Of a stretch of DNA of 64,000 nt, positions 62,805-64,000 are shown one piece after another (the stretch's first letter is position 1; the number at the start of each line of letters is the position of its first letter). A model generated the notes under the pieces. The model made no database searches, was not told where the DNA came from, and was given only the letters and a program-made list of their open reading frames with translations. Made by a program: the position numbers and the translations under genes. The stretch is from Cyanidiococcus yangmingshanensis (lineage: Eukaryota; Rhodophyta; Bangiophyceae; Cyanidiales; Cyanidiaceae), in the NCBI GenBank assembly GCA_013995675.1, contig VWRR01000009.1:1-64000 (forward strand). The letters run 5' to 3'.

Positions 62805-64000
62805 GCAGTCTAGGCGATGTGACAGGTGTCACTGCTGATGCATTCATCAGCTGATTCTCTGATTCATGGAATGGGCGTTGCGCCGTTGGTTCGTGATCAT
62901 GTTCTCGCGCGTTTCGTGCACGCGTTGCCCTTATCAGCGGACGATATTCGTTGGTTTCGTGGACAGGAACGCGCCCTTCCGAAGCTGCGAAAGCGATCCC
63001 CACACCTGCCCGGTCGTATGCTCGACCTTCCGCTCCGCCACTGATAGCCATTGTGCGCGTCCACGACCAGGATCACATGCTGTGCGATCACTGGCCGGAC
63101 AGTCTCCATGGAGGACAGCCTCAATCCAGAGGCAAGAGCAGCACGGATCTCGCAGCTCGACTGGAGTCTCTTCCGACGAGAGCCTCATTGAGGCAGGCTC
63201 CGTGCTACGGCCCCCGTCTGAGTGCGAACATAGCGAACACTCGGCCACAGGTGCTGCCGCCCTTCCATGCATATGATCGTCGCGCAGCTCTGGATGCACG
63301 CTCGCGTCAGATCCCTCCTTGGAGGCGCTACGCACATTTCTTAAAGGCACGGTCAGCGCCGAGGAGGCGCTCTGCAGTGACCCACTCGACACCGGATCGC
63401 GAAGGATGCGAAACCATCCCGAGGACCGACCCAGACTTTGCCATGGATATTTCCTGTAGCCCCGACTGCATCCAGTTACTATCCAAGGCGCCGAGCAGCG
63501 ACTGCTCCGACCAACAATCATCTGAAGCGAACGATACAGGAACGATGGGTGCTCTCGAGCACCGTCTGGGCCCTGACACAGCTCTTTTGCCTTTCGTGTT
63601 GCGATTTTCAGCGCCCCTGGGCGGGCGTCTATTCGCCAAGTGCAGCCTCGTTGTCAACCGATCGCTCGTCGCGGAGCACGCTGGCAACGCCGAGAGCCGC
63701 AGCGGTGCACACACAGACGTCACAAGATCCTCGTCAGCGGTCCTGCTCAGACCGCGATCCTCTTCGGACAGGGTTGCTCGGCCCAACACCCCTTCCGCCG
63801 GCGAAGCACTAGATAACCCAGTTGGCTGCATCGTTTCGTAGTGCGCCTCGCGCAGCACCCCCGAACAAGAGCCCCCAACAGATCAGCCAACACTCAGGAA
63901 CAGTTCACGAACAAGCTCCCGTCGTCTGCTCTCTCTGACTGGATTAACCCCAAAAGCATCAACACCCGCGACACCCAGCAACAAAACTACCCTGTGTACC
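62805..64000. other. right edge, no recognisable gene
   Basis: About 1.2 kb. Long overlapping frames exist on both strands (for example 62951-63841 plus, 63328-63858 minus), rich in Ser, Arg and Ala, without motifs. A gene running past the window edge on either strand cannot be excluded. Confidence 0.35.

Noticed and set aside
62951-63841. Plus-strand frame of 296 codons at the right edge
   Set aside because: Ser/Arg/Ala-rich with no domain, overlapped by equally long minus-strand frames; no reason to prefer one.

Overview
The window looks like nuclear DNA of a unicellular red alga, of the Cyanidiophyceae or Porphyridium kind. Genes lie on both strands and are almost all single long reading frames, at roughly one per 2.5 kb. 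The gene set is eukaryotic and photosynthetic: ribosomal protein eL43, TRAPP subunit 6/Trs33, complex I NDUFS6, DRG1 GTPase, ENY2, a SET-domain methyltransferase, an RWP-RK factor, light-dependent protochlorophyllide reductase, a plastid phosphate translocator, LL-diaminopimelate aminotransferase, a BT1 folate-type transporter and a starch-binding membrane protein. The species call is inference. No tRNA, rRNA, CRISPR array, transposon or virus-like element was recognised.

Layout. 1-3.8 kb has no recognisable gene. 3.8-4.4 kb (minus) is an orphan Hedgehog/intein-type (Hint) domain. 4.6-5.8 kb (minus) is POR. 6.6-9.7 kb (minus) is a fused ADP-forming acyl-CoA synthetase with a GNAT acetyltransferase domain. 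10.6-11.8 kb (plus) is a tail-anchored CBM20-like protein and 13.1-15.4 kb (plus) a PIP kinase. 15.9-18.0 kb (minus) has a small membrane protein and SHMT. 19.7-19.9 kb (minus) is a small protein of the bacterial histone-H1-like Hc1 family. 22.3-23.5 kb (plus) is the phosphate translocator, 24.1-24.5 kb (minus) ENY2, and 26.4-28.2 kb (plus) a rhodanese plus dual-specificity phosphatase.

29.5-33.3 kb holds a divergent pair, an ABCB half transporter (minus) and DRG1 (plus). Next come DapL (minus, 34.0-35.4), a hypothetical protein (plus, 36.0-36.5), a secreted glycoprotein (minus, 36.9-37.7), TRAPPC6/Trs33 (plus, 39.2-39.9), NDUFS6 (minus, 40.1-40.6), an MRS2-type Mg2+ channel (plus, 41.4-43.5) and a BT1 transporter (minus, 44.9-46.8). 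The right part has an unknown membrane protein (plus, 47.3-49.3), a fibronectin-III-like protein (minus, 50.5-51.4), eL43 (minus, 53.3-53.6), a SET methyltransferase with a possible zinc knuckle (plus, 55.2-59.0), a phosphoglycerate-mutase-like enzyme (plus, 60.0-60.7) and an RWP-RK factor (minus, 61.5-62.8). The genes do not form operons. The shared themes are plastid metabolism and transport, starch, and basic eukaryotic machinery.

The most unusual overall signal is that four right-half genes (membrane protein, FN3-like, PGM-like, RWP-RK) each continue their family or their membrane-protein character only if the reading frame moves. Every move has the same sign, +1, about eight or nine times in all. 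Three more loci (phosphatase, SET/zinc knuckle, small membrane protein) change frame by an amount that two +1 steps would also give. This could be a uniform insertion bias in the assembly, decay, very short introns or real +1 recoding; the sequence alone does not decide. Genes of bacterial character (Hc1-like, ADP-forming acyl-CoA synthetase-GNAT) and the orphan Hint domain are the other items worth following up.
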